Notes: generated from the sequence alone by a model not told the origin. A DNA stretch of 64,000 nt from Micromonospora sp. HK10 (GCF_000982955.1 NZ_KQ058852.1:1-64000); one strand, 5' to 3'. Shown: positions 16,622-26,538, numbered from the stretch's first letter. Numbers and translations are program-made.

Positions 16622-17536
16622 GTGACACTGCTCGCGACCGAGTCGCTGACCAAGACGTACGGAGGCCGGGTCACCGCGTTGGCCGACCTCACGGTGTCGG
16701 TCGAGCCGGGGATCATCGGGCTGGTGGGCGCCAACGGCGCCGGCAAGTCCACCTTGATCAAGATCCTGCTGGGCCTGCTCGCCCCGACCAGCGGCCGGGT
16801 CAGCGTGCTCGGCCTCGACCCCACCACCGACCCGGCGGCGGTCCGCGCCCGGGTCGGCTACATGCCCGAGCACGACGCCCTGCCGCCCGACCTCACCGCC
16901 GCCGAGCTGGTGACCCACCTGGGCCGGATGAGCGGCCTGCCGCGCACGGTCGCCCGGGAACGGGCCTCCGAGGCGCTGCGCCACGTCGGCCTGCACGAGG
17001 AGCGGCACCGGGCCGTCGGTGGCTACTCCACCGGCATGAAGCAGCGGGTCAAGCTCGCCCAGGCCCTGGTGCACGACCCCGACCTGCTGCTGCTCGACGA
17101 GCCGACCAACGGCCTCGACCCGGCCGGCCGGGACGCCATGCTCGCCCTCATCCACCGGATCGGCACCGAGTTCGGCATCTCCGTGGTGGTCTGCTCGCAC
17201 CTGCTCGGCGAGGTCGAGCGGATCTGCGACACGCTGGTCGCCATCGACGGCGGGCGGCTGCTCCGCGCCGACCGGGTCGCCGCGATGACCTCCGCCACCG
17301 ATGTGCTGGCCGTGGAGGTCAGCGAGGGCACCGACGACCTCGCCGCCCGGCTGGCCGGGCTCGGCCTGCCGGTGAGCCGGGAGGGCCGGCTGCTGCTCGT
17401 GCCGCTCGCCGACGACGCCACCTACGACCAGATCCTCGGCGCGGTCGCCGAGCTGGACCTCCCGCTGCACCGGCTGGACCAGCGCCGGCACCGGGTGGCC
17501 GAACTCTTCGCCACGAGGGAGCCGAGCCATGCCTGA
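16622..17536 (+). CDS. ABC transporter ATPase (ABC-2 type), first pair
   Basis: 304-residue cytosolic ATPase opening a four-gene operon. Walker A is GANGAGKST (about residues 38-46), the signature is degenerate (YSTGMKQRVKLAQAL), Walker B is LLLLDEPTNGLDP and the H-loop VVVCSHLL. The C-terminal 70 residues form the accessory domain common in drug or polymer exporters. The stop overlaps the start of the permease by eight bases. Substrate is unknown; export is expected because no binding protein is present. Confidence 0.9.
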   Translation: MTLLATESLTKTYGGRVTALADLTVSVEPGIIGLVGANGAGKSTLIKILLGLLAPTSGRVSVLGLDPTTDPAAVRARVGYMPEHDALPPDLTAAELVTHLGRMSGLPRTVARERASEALRHVGLHEERHRAVGGYSTGMKQRVKLAQALVHDPDLLLLDEPTNGLDPAGRDAMLALIHRIGTEFGISVVVCSHLLGEVERICDTLVAIDGGRLLRADRVAAMTSATDVLAVEVSEGTDDLAARLAGLGLPVSREGRLLLVPLADDATYDQILGAVAELDLPLHRLDQRRHRVAELFATREPSHA

Positions 17537-18410
17537 ACCGACCGGCGTCATCCACGACATCGGATACCAGCGCTACACCGGTCCCCGGCTGGGCCGCCGG
17601 CACGTCTTCGGCGCGCTCTACCTGCACGGGCTGCGGACCGCCTTCGGGCTGGGCCGCTCCGCGAAGGCGAAGATCTTCCCGTGGCTGGTGATGGGCATCG
17701 TGCTCGTCGTGGCCGCCGGGCTCACCGCCGTGCGCACCCAGCTCGGCGAGGTCGTCATGACGTACGCCCAGTTCGCCGACACGATGAGCTGGCTGGTCAT
17801 CTTCTTCGTCGCGGTGGTCGCGCCGGAGCTGGTCTCCCGCGACCTGCTCAGCGGCGTGCTGCCGCTCTACTTCTCCCGGCCGCTGCCGCGCGGCGACTAC
17901 GCGCTGGCCAAGCTCGGCGCGCTGGCCACCGCGCTCTGGCTGCTGCTCGGTGCGCCGCAACTGCTGATGTTCCTGGGCGCCGCCTTCACCACCGACGACG
18001 GGATGCGCGGGGTCTGGAACGAGCTGGGCGACCTGTTGCCCGGCCTGCTCTACGCGGCCCTCTGGGCGGTGGTCTTCGCCTCGATCGGGCTGCTCATCGC
18101 CTCGCTCACCGGCAAGCGGGCGTTCGCGGCCGGCGGCATCGTGGCCGTGTTCCTGATGACCGCCCCGATCGTCGGCATCCTGTCGATCATGCCGTCCCGG
18201 ACGGTCAACGAACTGGCGATGCTCGGCTCGCCCACCGCCCTGGTCCATGCCGTCGGCCAGTACACCCTCGGCGACCTGCTGGTCCCCGGCGGGCAGGGCG
18301 AGGACCAGATCGGCGGCTTCGGGCCGGTCTACCTGGCCGTCGCCGTGCTGCTGGTGGCCGGCTGCGTCGCCCTGCTGCTCATGCGATACCGGAAGGTGGC
18401 CGCCCGATGA
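17529..18410 (+). CDS. ABC-2 type transporter permease, first pair
   Basis: 293-residue membrane protein with about six hydrophobic segments (first near 50-67, then 85-105, 135-160, 180-200, 205-225 and 265-285). The segment SRDLLSGVLPLYFSRPLPRGDY is typical of ABC-2 permeases, where the loop contacts the ATPase. It overlaps the genes on both sides (eight bases upstream, ATGA downstream), so all four genes are probably translated as a unit. No substrate can be assigned. Confidence 0.85.
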   Translation: MPEPTGVIHDIGYQRYTGPRLGRRHVFGALYLHGLRTAFGLGRSAKAKIFPWLVMGIVLVVAAGLTAVRTQLGEVVMTYAQFADTMSWLVIFFVAVVAPELVSRDLLSGVLPLYFSRPLPRGDYALAKLGALATALWLLLGAPQLLMFLGAAFTTDDGMRGVWNELGDLLPGLLYAALWAVVFASIGLLIASLTGKRAFAAGGIVAVFLMTAPIVGILSIMPSRTVNELAMLGSPTALVHAVGQYTLGDLLVPGGQGEDQIGGFGPVYLAVAVLLVAGCVALLLMRYRKVAAR

Positions 18411-19360
18411 CCACGATCAGCACCGAGCCGGCGGCCCCGGCCACCCCCGCCTCGACCCTCGACCTCGCCGGCGTGTCCCGCTGGTACGGCAACGTGGTGG
18501 CGGTCAACGACGTCACCATGCGGCTCGGCCCCGGGGTGACCGGCCTGCTCGGGCCGAACGGCGCCGGCAAGACCACGTTGCTGCACATGATGGCCGGCTT
18601 CCTCGCCCCGTCCCGCGGCGAGGTCACCCTCGACGGGGCGCCGACCTGGCGCAACCCCGACGTCTACCGTCGGCTTGGCCTGGTCAGCGAGCGGGAGGCC
18701 GTGCACACCTTCCTCAGCGCGTACGAGTTCGTGCTGGCCAGCGCGAAGCTGCACCGGCTGCCCGACCCGGAGGACGCGGCCCGCCGGGCGATCGCGCTGG
18801 TCGAGATGGAGGGCGCGCAGGACCGGAAGATCGGCACCTACTCCAAGGGCATGCGGCAGCGCACCCGGGTCGCCGCCGCGCTGGTGCACGAACCGCGGGT
18901 GCTGCTGCTGGACGAGCCGTTCAACGGGATGGACCCTCGGCAGCGGCTGCACATGATGGCCCTGCTGCACCGCCTCGGCGACGCCGGCCGGACCATCCTG
19001 TTCAGCTCGCACATCCTGGAGGAGGTCGAGCAGGTCTCCGGCACCGTGCAGGTGATGGTCGCGGGCCGGCTCGCCGCCTCCGGCGACTACCGGACCATCC
19101 GCCGGCTGATGACCAACCGGCCGCACGTGTTCGCGGTCCGCTCCACCGACGACCGGGCGCTCGCGGTCGCGCTGATCGCCGAGGAGTCGGTGACCGGGGT
19201 GGAGCTGGGCCCCGCCGGGCTCACCGTCCGGGCCGGCGACTACGGCGCCTTCACCCGGGCGCTGCCGAAGATCGCGCTGGCCCGGGGGCTCCGGGTCCGG
19301 TCGCTGACGCCCGAGGACGAATCGTTGGAGAGCGTCTTCTCCTACCTGGTGGGGAGCTGA
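18407..19360 (+). CDS. ABC transporter ATPase (ABC-2 type), second pair
   Basis: 317 residues from ATG 18407, which overlaps the permease stop (ATGA). Walker A GPNGAGKTT, signature YSKGMRQRTRVAAAL, Walker B LLLDEPFNGMDP and H-loop SSHILEEVE are all present. The Walker B second position after the Asp-Glu pair and D-loop look intact. It probably pairs with the permease encoded directly downstream, and the four gene products may form one complex or two. Confidence 0.9.
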   Translation: MTTISTEPAAPATPASTLDLAGVSRWYGNVVAVNDVTMRLGPGVTGLLGPNGAGKTTLLHMMAGFLAPSRGEVTLDGAPTWRNPDVYRRLGLVSEREAVHTFLSAYEFVLASAKLHRLPDPEDAARRAIALVEMEGAQDRKIGTYSKGMRQRTRVAAALVHEPRVLLLDEPFNGMDPRQRLHMMALLHRLGDAGRTILFSSHILEEVEQVSGTVQVMVAGRLAASGDYRTIRRLMTNRPHVFAVRSTDDRALAVALIAEESVTGVELGPAGLTVRAGDYGAFTRALPKIALARGLRVRSLTPEDESLESVFSYLVGS

Positions 19361-19362
19361 CC

Positions 19363-20073
19363 ATGTCGACCGTTACCTGGATCACCGCGCGCGGCCTCTT
19401 CGGCCGGCGCCGGTTCCTGCTGCTGCTCCCGCTGCCGGCGTTGCTGCTGGCGCTGGCGATCCTCTCCCGCTCGCTCGGCGTCGACCCCGGCCAGTGGGGG
19501 CCGGCCGTGCTGGTCGGGCTCGGGCTGGCCGTGGTGCTGCCGGTGGTGTCGCTGATCATCGGCACCGGCGTGCTCGGCGCCGAGATCGACGACGGCACGG
19601 TGGTGCACATCCTCACCAAGCCGCTGCCGCGCTGGCAGATCGTGCTGCCCAAGCTGGCGGTGGCCACCGGGGTCAGCGCGGCCACCGTCGCCGTCCCGCT
19701 CTACGTCGCGGGTGTGCTCGCCCATTCGGTACGCCTCGGACTGGCGCTCGCCGCCGCGTCGGCGCTCGGCGCGCTGGCCTACTCGGCGCTGTTCCTGGCG
19801 CTCAGCCTGCTCACCCGCCGGCCGGTGCTGCTCGGCCTGGTCTACGTGCTGATCTGGGAAGGGCTGCTCGGCCGCTTCGTCGACGGCACCAAGGTGCTCT
19901 CCGTCCAGCAGTGGGTGATCGCGCTGGCCGACCGGATGGCCCCCACGGACCTGCTCGGCACCACGGTGTCGGTGCCGGTCGCCGGCGTGCTGACCGCCCT
20001 GCTCGCGGCCGGCTGCACGGTGCTGGCCGTCGACCGGCTGCGCTCGTTCAGCGTGGCCGGCGAGACGAGCTGA
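19363..20073 (+). CDS. ABC-2 type transporter permease, second pair
   Basis: 236-residue membrane protein from ATG 19363, two bases after the ATPase stop, with GGGGAG seven bases upstream. There are about six hydrophobic segments, starting with FLLLLPLPALLLALAIL. It shares the ABC-2 segment with the first permease (GAEIDDGTVVHILTKPLPRW). It is the last gene of the operon and is followed by a very strong hairpin. Confidence 0.85.
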   Translation: MSTVTWITARGLFGRRRFLLLLPLPALLLALAILSRSLGVDPGQWGPAVLVGLGLAVVLPVVSLIIGTGVLGAEIDDGTVVHILTKPLPRWQIVLPKLAVATGVSAATVAVPLYVAGVLAHSVRLGLALAAASALGALAYSALFLALSLLTRRPVLLGLVYVLIWEGLLGRFVDGTKVLSVQQWVIALADRMAPTDLLGTTVSVPVAGVLTALLAAGCTVLAVDRLRSFSVAGETS

Positions 20074-20109
20074 TCCACGCGACCGCCCACCCTCCCCGGG
20101 CGGTCACCG

Positions 20110-20161
20110 GTCCCCGGAGAAAGTGGCCGCCCGCCTGGCGGCGGCCACTCTCTCCGGGGAC
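20110..20161. terminator. Bidirectional terminator (ABC-2 operon / valS)
   Basis: A 22-bp stem with one mismatch (left arm begins GTCCCCGGAGAAAGTGG) and an eight-base loop, lying between two convergent stop codons at 20073 and 20170. Confidence 0.9.
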
Positions 20162-20169
20162 CCACGGGT

Positions 20170-22785
20170 TCAGAACGCGCAGGCGACCACCAGCTCGGTC
20201 GTGCGGTCCGGCAGCAGGTCGAGCTTGGCGATCCGGCCGGCCGCCCGGACGTCGTCGGCGACCAGGGCGAGCCGTTCCAGCAGGGCGGCCGGGCCGAGCG
20301 CCTCGGCCAGCGGCACGTCCGCCTTCATCGACAGCTTTCGCTCCGACTTGGCCCGGCGCACCTGGCCCAGCGCGTCGGCGGCCAGCCGCAGCAGCTCCGG
20401 ATCGGCCGGCCCCTGCACGGCCCGGCCCACCTCGTACGTGGTGGGCCAGGTCGACCGGTGCACCGACCCGTACCGCCACCAGGACCAGACCTCCTCGGTG
20501 ACGAAGGGCAGCACCGGCGCGAAGAGCCGCAACTGCACCGAGAGGGCGGTGGCCAGCGCCGCCCGGGCCGAGTCGGCCCCCGGCCCGGTGCCGTAGGCGC
20601 GCTCCTTCACCAACTCGATGTAGTCGTCGCAGAACCGCCAGAAGAAGGCCTCGGTGGCGATCAGGGCGGCGGTGTGGTCGTACCCCTCGAAGGCCGTGGT
20701 CGCGGTGGCGACCACGGCAGACAGTTCGGCGAGCATGGCGGTGTCCAGCGGCTCGGTCGCCGGGGCGCGCAACGCCTCGGCGGCGCCCAGCCCCAGCGCG
20801 AACTTCGACGCGTTGAGCAGCTTGGTGGCGAGCCGGCGACCCACCTTGATCTGGGCCGGGTCGAAGGCGAGGTCCATCCCGGGCTTGCCGTTGGCCGCCC
20901 AGTAGCGCACCGCGTCCGAACCGTGCTGCTCCAGCAGGCCCATCGGGGTGACCACGTTCCCCTTGGACTTCGACATCTTCTTCCGGTCCGGGTCGAGGAT
21001 CCAACCGGAGAGCACCGCGTCCCGCCAGGGCAGCACGCCGTGCTCCAGGTGGGCGCGGACCACCGTGGCGAACAGCCAGGTCCGGATGATCTCCTGCCCC
21101 TGCGGGCGCAGGTCCATCGGGAAGACCCGGCGGAACAACTCCGGGTCGGTCTCCCAGCCGCCCACGATCTGCGGGGTCAGCGACGAGGTGGCCCAGGTGT
21201 CCAGCACGTCCGGGTCACCGACGAAGCCGCCGGGCACCCCGCGCTGCGCCTCGTCGAAGCCGGGCGGCGGGTCGCTGGACGGGTCGACCGGCAGTGCCGC
21301 CTCGTCCGGTGTGAGAGGGTTGCGGTAGTCCGGCTCGCCAGTGTCGTCGAGCCGGTACCACACCGGCACCGGCACGCCGAAGAAGCGCTGCCGGCTCACC
21401 AGCCAGTCCCCGGTGAGGCCGCCCACCCAGTGCTCGTACCGGTGCCGCATGTGCTCCGGCACCCAGCGCAGCTCCCGGCCCCGGGCCAGCAGTTCCGCTC
21501 GCAGGACCGGCTCCCGCCCGCCGTTGCGCAGATACCACTGCCGGGTGGAGACGATCTCCAGCGGCCGGTCGCCGCGCTCGTAGAACTTCACCGGGTGGGT
21601 CACCGGGCGCGGCTCGCCCACCAGGTCACCGGCGTCGGCCAGCAGCTCCACGATGGTCCGTCGGGCCCCGTTCACGGTCTGCCCGGCCAGCGCCGCGTAC
21701 GGCTCGGCCGGCACCCCGGCCGGCGGCTCGCGGAGCAGCCGACCGTCCCGGCCGATCACCACCCGGGTCTCCAGCTCCAGGTCCCGCCACCAGGTCACGT
21801 CGGCCAGGTCGCCGAAGGTGCAGACCATCGCGATGCCGGTGCCCTTGGTCGGGTCGGCCAGCGAGTGCGCGTGCACCGGCACCTCGACTGCGAACAGCGG
21901 GCTGCGCACGGTCCCGCCGACCAGGCCGGCGTACCGGTCGTCGTCGGGATGGCAGACCAGCGCCACGCAGGCCGGCAGCAGCTCCGGCCGGGTGGTGTCG
22001 ATCAGCACCTCGCCGCCGTCCGGGCGGTGGAAGCGCAGCCGGTGGTACGCGCCCGGTCGCTCCCGGTCCTCCAACTCCGCCTGGGCCACCGCGGTGCCGA
22101 ACCCGACGTCCCACAGCGTCGGCGCCTCGGCCTGGTACGCCTCGCCCCGGGCCAGGTTGCGCAGGAACGCCCGCTGGCTGGTCGCCCGGGCCAGCCGGCC
22201 GATCGTGGTGTACGTCAGCGACCAGTCCACCGACAGCCCGAGCCGCCGCCACAGCGCCTCGAAGACCTTCTCGTCCTCCGCGGTGAGCAGCTCACACAGT
22301 TCGATGAAGTTGCGCCGGGAGATGGTGACCGGGTCCTTCCGGGCCGCCTCGGTCACCGGGGTGGCCGGCGGCCGCCAGTGCGGGTCGTACGGCAGCGCCG
22401 GGTCGGGGCGCACCCCGTACACGTTCTGCACCCGGCGCTCGGTGGGCAGGCCGTTGTCGTCCCAGCCCATCGGGTAGAACACGTTCCGGCCGCGCATCCG
22501 CTGGAACCGGGCCACCGTGTCGGTGTGCGTGTAGGAGAAGACGTGCCCCATGTGCAGCTCGCCCGATACGGTCGGCGGCGGGGTGTCGATGGAGTACACG
22601 TCCCGCCCACGACCGTCCGGGTCCGGCGCGGCCGACGCCGCGTCCCCACCCCGGACAGCCGGCTTCGCGCGGTCGAACGTGTAGGTCCCGTCCTCCTGCC
22701 AGCGGCGCGCCCAGGTCTCCTCGATGCCGTCCAGGGTCGGACGCTCGGGGATGCCGGCGCGGGCCGTCCTCGCCGTATCGGTCAT
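20170..22785 (-). CDS. valS: Valyl-tRNA synthetase, short type
   Basis: Class I synthetase of 871 residues charging tRNA-Val. The HIGH motif is HMGH at residues 78-81, followed by GWDDNGLPTER. An editing (CP1) domain follows with TTRPELLPACVALVCHPDD and GTGIAMVCTFGD, and the KMSKS motif is intact (KKMSKSKGNVV). The anticodon-binding domain is present, but the long C-terminal coiled coil of E. coli-type ValRS is absent; the protein ends soon after the KLSMKADVPL segment. This shorter form is known in actinobacteria and archaea. The start ATG lies six bases after a TAGCAT -10 box. Confidence 0.95.
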   Translation of the reverse strand: MTDTARTARAGIPERPTLDGIEETWARRWQEDGTYTFDRAKPAVRGGDAASAAPDPDGRGRDVYSIDTPPPTVSGELHMGHVFSYTHTDTVARFQRMRGRNVFYPMGWDDNGLPTERRVQNVYGVRPDPALPYDPHWRPPATPVTEAARKDPVTISRRNFIELCELLTAEDEKVFEALWRRLGLSVDWSLTYTTIGRLARATSQRAFLRNLARGEAYQAEAPTLWDVGFGTAVAQAELEDRERPGAYHRLRFHRPDGGEVLIDTTRPELLPACVALVCHPDDDRYAGLVGGTVRSPLFAVEVPVHAHSLADPTKGTGIAMVCTFGDLADVTWWRDLELETRVVIGRDGRLLREPPAGVPAEPYAALAGQTVNGARRTIVELLADAGDLVGEPRPVTHPVKFYERGDRPLEIVSTRQWYLRNGGREPVLRAELLARGRELRWVPEHMRHRYEHWVGGLTGDWLVSRQRFFGVPVPVWYRLDDTGEPDYRNPLTPDEAALPVDPSSDPPPGFDEAQRGVPGGFVGDPDVLDTWATSSLTPQIVGGWETDPELFRRVFPMDLRPQGQEIIRTWLFATVVRAHLEHGVLPWRDAVLSGWILDPDRKKMSKSKGNVVTPMGLLEQHGSDAVRYWAANGKPGMDLAFDPAQIKVGRRLATKLLNASKFALGLGAAEALRAPATEPLDTAMLAELSAVVATATTAFEGYDHTAALIATEAFFWRFCDDYIELVKERAYGTGPGADSARAALATALSVQLRLFAPVLPFVTEEVWSWWRYGSVHRSTWPTTYEVGRAVQGPADPELLRLAADALGQVRRAKSERKLSMKADVPLAEALGPAALLERLALVADDVRAAGRIAKLDLLPDRTTELVVACAF

Positions 22786-22791
22786 CCGTCG

Positions 22792-22797
22792 ATGCTA
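22792..22797 (-). promoter_or_regulatory. -10 box of valS, leaderless type
   Basis: TAGCAT on the minus strand, six bases before the valS ATG; no Shine-Dalgarno. No T-box-like leader can fit upstream if this is the start site. Confidence 0.5.
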
Positions 22798-22834
22798 GGC
22801 CCCGCACCGGGGCCCGACGACGTCATTCCGGCGC

Positions 22835-22868
22835 GCCGCCGGTGAGCCGGTCGCGGCTCACCGGCGGC
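22835..22868 (-). terminator. Terminator of the serine protease gene
   Basis: A perfect 15-bp stem (GCCGCCGGTGAGCCG and its complement) with a GTCG loop, four bases after the protease stop. Confidence 0.85.
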
Positions 22869-22872
22869 CCGG

Positions 22873-24438
22873 TCAGGACGAGGGCCGGACGTAGAACGGG
22901 CCCTGGGTGGCCAGGTGCAGCCCGAGTCCGGTCCGCGCGTTGGCCCGGTCGAGGATGGTGGAGACGCCGGCGTAGTGGTTCTGCTCGTTGGGGTTGGTGC
23001 ACGCGCCGGAGCCGTCGTCGCCGTAGGAGAGGATGCCCAGCGCCTTGCCGTCGGTCTCGGTGAAGAGCGGGCCGCCGCTGTCCCCGGGGCGGGCGCAGAT
23101 CCGCACGTCGATGCCGCCGGTGCTGGTGCCGAGGACCTCGCCGCACCGGGTGCCGGGCAGGTAGCCGGCGCCGGCGCCGGAGTCCACGTACACCTCGCCC
23201 GACTTCGGCGTGTACGCCGACCCGGTCGCGCAGACCACCCAGCCGGCCTTGACCTGGCTCACCGGCACGTACCCGGTGATCGCGACGTCGCGGCTGCCGG
23301 TGCAGCGCGGGTTGTCCTTGACGCACCAGTAGTTGACCAGGCTGGGCGTGGCACCGGTCTTGCGCACCGGGTACGCCCACTCGCGCAGCGCGTCGCCCGG
23401 GTACGGGATGATCGCGTAGTCGTTGGGGTAGGCGTTCTCGCCGAGCCCCGGGTTGGTCGACTCGTAGCCGACCGGCGCCTTCGGCCCGAGGTACTGGTGC
23501 CAGGTGCGGTCCCGGTGGGTGTGCGTGCTGCTCAGCACGCAGTGCCCGGCGGTCAGCACGTAGTCGACGTTGTTCTTGTCCCGCACGTTGAAGCCGGTGG
23601 TGCAGCCGCCGACCGTGCCGTTGTCCCGGGGCACGTCCAGCCGGATCCCGCCCCGCATCGGGGCCCGGTCGCAGTAGCGCGGGTCGCAGGCCTTCTCGAC
23701 CGTGCCCGCCGCGATCCGGGCCTGGCTGCGGGCCGGTACGCCGGCTCCGGCCAGCGCCTCGGCCAGCCGTGCGTCGTCCGCGCCGGTGCTGAGCACGACG
23801 AGTTCGTTGGCCCGCTGGTCGACCACCACATCCGTGCCCGCGGTCACGCCGAGGGTGCGGGCGAGCCGGGTCGCGGCGTCGGTCAGCCGCGCCAGCGAGG
23901 CACGCACCGGCACCACCCGCAGGTGGGCCGCGTCGGGATCGGCCGCCAGGGCCGAGCGGAGCGTCTCCGGCCGGGTCGCCCCGATGGTGAGCAGGCCGCC
24001 GCCGGCCTGGTCCAGCCACATGCCCCCGTACTCGGCGGGGAAGCGGGCGGCCAGCGTCCCGGCCAGCGTCCCGGAGCGCTCCTGCAGAGCCAGCCGGCGG
24101 GCTGCCTCGGCGGCCGGGATCCCGTACCGGTCGGTCAGGTAGGCGACCGAGGCGGGCGCGGTCCGGGCCAGCTCGCCGGTGTTCCGGCCGGCGGCCGGTC
24201 CGCTGCCGGCGTCGGACCGGGCGGGCCGCCGGTCGCCGGAGGCCGCCGACGGGGCCGCCGAACCGACCGTGCCGCCGGCCGGGCCGCCGCTCGTCGGGTC
24301 CTCTGCTGGCCGGGCCGCGGCGGCGGGCGCGGTGCCCGGATCCGGGGCGCCCGCCCCGGCGGTCAGCGTGGCGACGCCGGCCGAGACCGTGGCGACAACC
24401 GCCAGCCCGATGATGATCGTTCTTGGTCGTGCGCGCAC
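22873..24438 (-). CDS. Secreted chymotrypsin-fold serine protease with pro-domain (S1E-like)
   Basis: 521 residues. A signal peptide (basic MRARPRT, hydrophobic to about residue 28) precedes an Ala/Pro/Gly-rich linker. Residues of about 85-270 resemble the streptogrisin/alpha-lytic protease pro-domain that assists folding. The mature domain starts near RGGIRLDVPRDN and has the triad His in LTAGHCVL, Asp in NDYAIIPYP and Ser in RPGDSGGPLF. Paired Cys residues around the His and Ser fit S1E disulfides. The start GTG has GGGGAGGAT upstream. It is likely an extracellular protease feeding the peptide importers. A terminator follows. Confidence 0.92.
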   Translation of the reverse strand: MRARPRTIIIGLAVVATVSAGVATLTAGAGAPDPGTAPAAAARPAEDPTSGGPAGGTVGSAAPSAASGDRRPARSDAGSGPAAGRNTGELARTAPASVAYLTDRYGIPAAEAARRLALQERSGTLAGTLAARFPAEYGGMWLDQAGGGLLTIGATRPETLRSALAADPDAAHLRVVPVRASLARLTDAATRLARTLGVTAGTDVVVDQRANELVVLSTGADDARLAEALAGAGVPARSQARIAAGTVEKACDPRYCDRAPMRGGIRLDVPRDNGTVGGCTTGFNVRDKNNVDYVLTAGHCVLSSTHTHRDRTWHQYLGPKAPVGYESTNPGLGENAYPNDYAIIPYPGDALREWAYPVRKTGATPSLVNYWCVKDNPRCTGSRDVAITGYVPVSQVKAGWVVCATGSAYTPKSGEVYVDSGAGAGYLPGTRCGEVLGTSTGGIDVRICARPGDSGGPLFTETDGKALGILSYGDDGSGACTNPNEQNHYAGVSTILDRANARTGLGLHLATQGPFYVRPSS

Positions 24439-24555
24439 GCCGCGATCCTCCCCGTGTCCGCGTGCCCGATCGGCAGGGGCGCGGCCGGTGCCGCGGTGCG
24501 GCGGTCCCGGCGCGGAAGGTGGCCGATCGACGAGCGGCCAGTGTAGCCGGGCCGG

Positions 24556-26538
24556 TCAGATCAGGGAGTCCCGCCATCGGCGGTGCAGCTCGGCGTACCG
24601 GCCGCCGGCCGCGGCCAGCTCGGCCGGCGGGCCGTCCTCGACGATCCGGCCGCCGTCGAGGACCAGCACCCGGTCGGCGATCTCCACCGTGGAGAGCCGG
24701 TGCGCGATGACCAGCGCGGTGCGGTCCCGCAGCACGGTGTGCAGCGCCCGCTGCACCAGGCGTTCCGTCGGCACGTCCAGCGACGAGGTGGCCTCGTCCA
24801 GGATCAGCACCCGCGGGTCGGCCAGGAACGCCCGGGCGAACGCGACGAGCTGCCGCTGCCCGGCCGAGAGCCGGTTGCCGCGGCGGCGCACGTCGGTGGC
24901 GTATCCGTCGGGAAGGGCGGCGATGAACTCGTGCGCGCCGATCGCCCGGGCGGCGGCCGCCACCGCGGCGTCGTCGGCGTCCGGGCGGCCGAACCGGATG
25001 TTCTCCGCCACCGAGCCGCTGAACAGGTGGGTCTCCTGGGTCACCAGCACCACGGCCCGGCGCAGCTCCGCGTCGGCCAGGTCCCGCAGGTCGATCCCGT
25101 CCAGGCTGACCGTGCCGGCGGACGGGTCGTGGAACCGGGCGAGCAGCTTGGCGATGGTCGACTTGCCGGCCCCGGTCGGCCCGATCAGCGCCACGGTCTG
25201 CCCGGCCGGCACGGTCAGCTCCAGCCCGGCCAGGATCGGCTCGTCCGGCCGGTACCCGAAGTGGACGCCGTGGAACGTCACCGTGCCCGGCCGCGGCACG
25301 GTGGGCAGCGGCACCGGCCGCGCCGGCTCGGCCACGGCCGGCCGTTCGTCGAGCACCCCGGCGAGCTTCTCCAGCGCCGCGGTGGCCGACTGCAACGCGT
25401 TGTAGAACTGGCTGAGCTCCTCCATCGGCTCGAAGAAGCGGCGCAGGTAGAGCAGGAACGCGGCGAGCACGCCGACCTCGGTACGCCCGCCCAGGACCCG
25501 GACGCCGCCGTAGGCGAGCACCAGCGCGGCGGTCAGGTTCCCGATCAGCCGGATGCCGGGCGAGTAGACCGCGATCAGCCGGAAGGCGGAGAGGCTGGCC
25601 TGCCGGTAGCCGTCGTTGACGGCCCCGAAGATGAGCTGGTTGCGCGGTTCCCGCCGGTACGCCTGCACCACGCGGATGCCCCGCAACGACTCGACGAAGT
25701 GCACGATGACCAGGGCCACCGCCTCCCGGGTCCGCCGGTACGCCCCGGCGGAGGCGCGGGCGAACCAGCGCGACAGCCCGAACAGGAACGGGAAGGCGAG
25801 CAGGGTGGCCGCGGCCAGCGGCAGGTCGAGCCAGAGCAGGATGCCGGCCACCGTGAGCACCGACAGCGCGGCCATCACCAGCTTGTCGATGCCGCCGTCG
25901 ACCAGCTCGGCGATCGACTCCAGGTCGCTGGTCAGCCGGGACACCATCCGGCCGGAGGTGTAGCGCTCGTGGAAGCCGACGTCGAGGCGGAGGAAGTGGC
26001 CGTAGACCCGGCCGCGGAGGTCGAGCAGCACGGCCTGGCCGATCCGGGCGGCCACCGAGAGGAAGGCCCGCCGGGCCGCGTACTCGGTGCCGGTGGCCAC
26101 GGCGAACGCGGCCGCGACGGCGACCAGCGGGCCCGCGTCGCCGGACCGCAGCGGGCCGATGCCCCGGTCGATGCCGAGCATGACCAGGTACGGCCCGGCC
26201 ATCGCGGCGGCGTTCTGGGCCAGCAGCAGGGCCACCGCGAGCGCGAGCCGGCGCCGGTGCGGGCGGAGCAGCCGGCCGAGCAGGACGCGGCTGCGCACCC
26301 GGAGCCGGGCCACCGCCTCCGGCGTGGCGTCCTCGGCCCGGCTGCGGTCGGCGTCGGGGTCGGTGGCCCGCCCACGCCACCGCGACAGCTCCGGCTCGCC
26401 GGGCTGCCGCGACGGCTCGGGCCCGCCGGGACGGCGTGCCGGGTCGGAGTCGGGGTCGCCGGGTTCCGGGGGGCGGTCGGGGTCGGGGTCACCGCGCTGC
26501 CGGGGGATCCGGGGCCGGCCGGCGGCGGCCCCGGTCAC
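24556..26538 (-). CDS. ABC exporter half-transporter, catalytic-site subunit
   Basis: 660 residues: a Pro/Asp/Arg-rich tail of about 75 residues, six transmembrane helices (about 90-370) and an ATPase domain. Walker A is GPTGAGKST, the signature is NRLSAGQRQLVAFARA (LSAGQ in place of LSGGQ), and Walker B is LILDEATSSLD with the catalytic Glu. The GTG start at 26538 overlaps the stop of the partner gene (GTGA). With the upstream subunit it should form a heterodimeric type IV exporter. The substrate (lipid, drug or peptide) is not evident. Confidence 0.9.
   Translation of the reverse strand: MTGAAAGRPRIPRQRGDPDPDRPPEPGDPDSDPARRPGGPEPSRQPGEPELSRWRGRATDPDADRSRAEDATPEAVARLRVRSRVLLGRLLRPHRRRLALAVALLLAQNAAAMAGPYLVMLGIDRGIGPLRSGDAGPLVAVAAAFAVATGTEYAARRAFLSVAARIGQAVLLDLRGRVYGHFLRLDVGFHERYTSGRMVSRLTSDLESIAELVDGGIDKLVMAALSVLTVAGILLWLDLPLAAATLLAFPFLFGLSRWFARASAGAYRRTREAVALVIVHFVESLRGIRVVQAYRREPRNQLIFGAVNDGYRQASLSAFRLIAVYSPGIRLIGNLTAALVLAYGGVRVLGGRTEVGVLAAFLLYLRRFFEPMEELSQFYNALQSATAALEKLAGVLDERPAVAEPARPVPLPTVPRPGTVTFHGVHFGYRPDEPILAGLELTVPAGQTVALIGPTGAGKSTIAKLLARFHDPSAGTVSLDGIDLRDLADAELRRAVVLVTQETHLFSGSVAENIRFGRPDADDAAVAAAARAIGAHEFIAALPDGYATDVRRRGNRLSAGQRQLVAFARAFLADPRVLILDEATSSLDVPTERLVQRALHTVLRDRTALVIAHRLSTVEIADRVLVLDGGRIVEDGPPAELAAAGGRYAELHRRWRDSLI

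Noticed and set aside
22786..22872. T-box or riboswitch leader of valS
   Set aside because: The likely -10 box is six bases before the start codon, which leaves no leader; the hairpin here belongs to the downstream-facing protease terminator.
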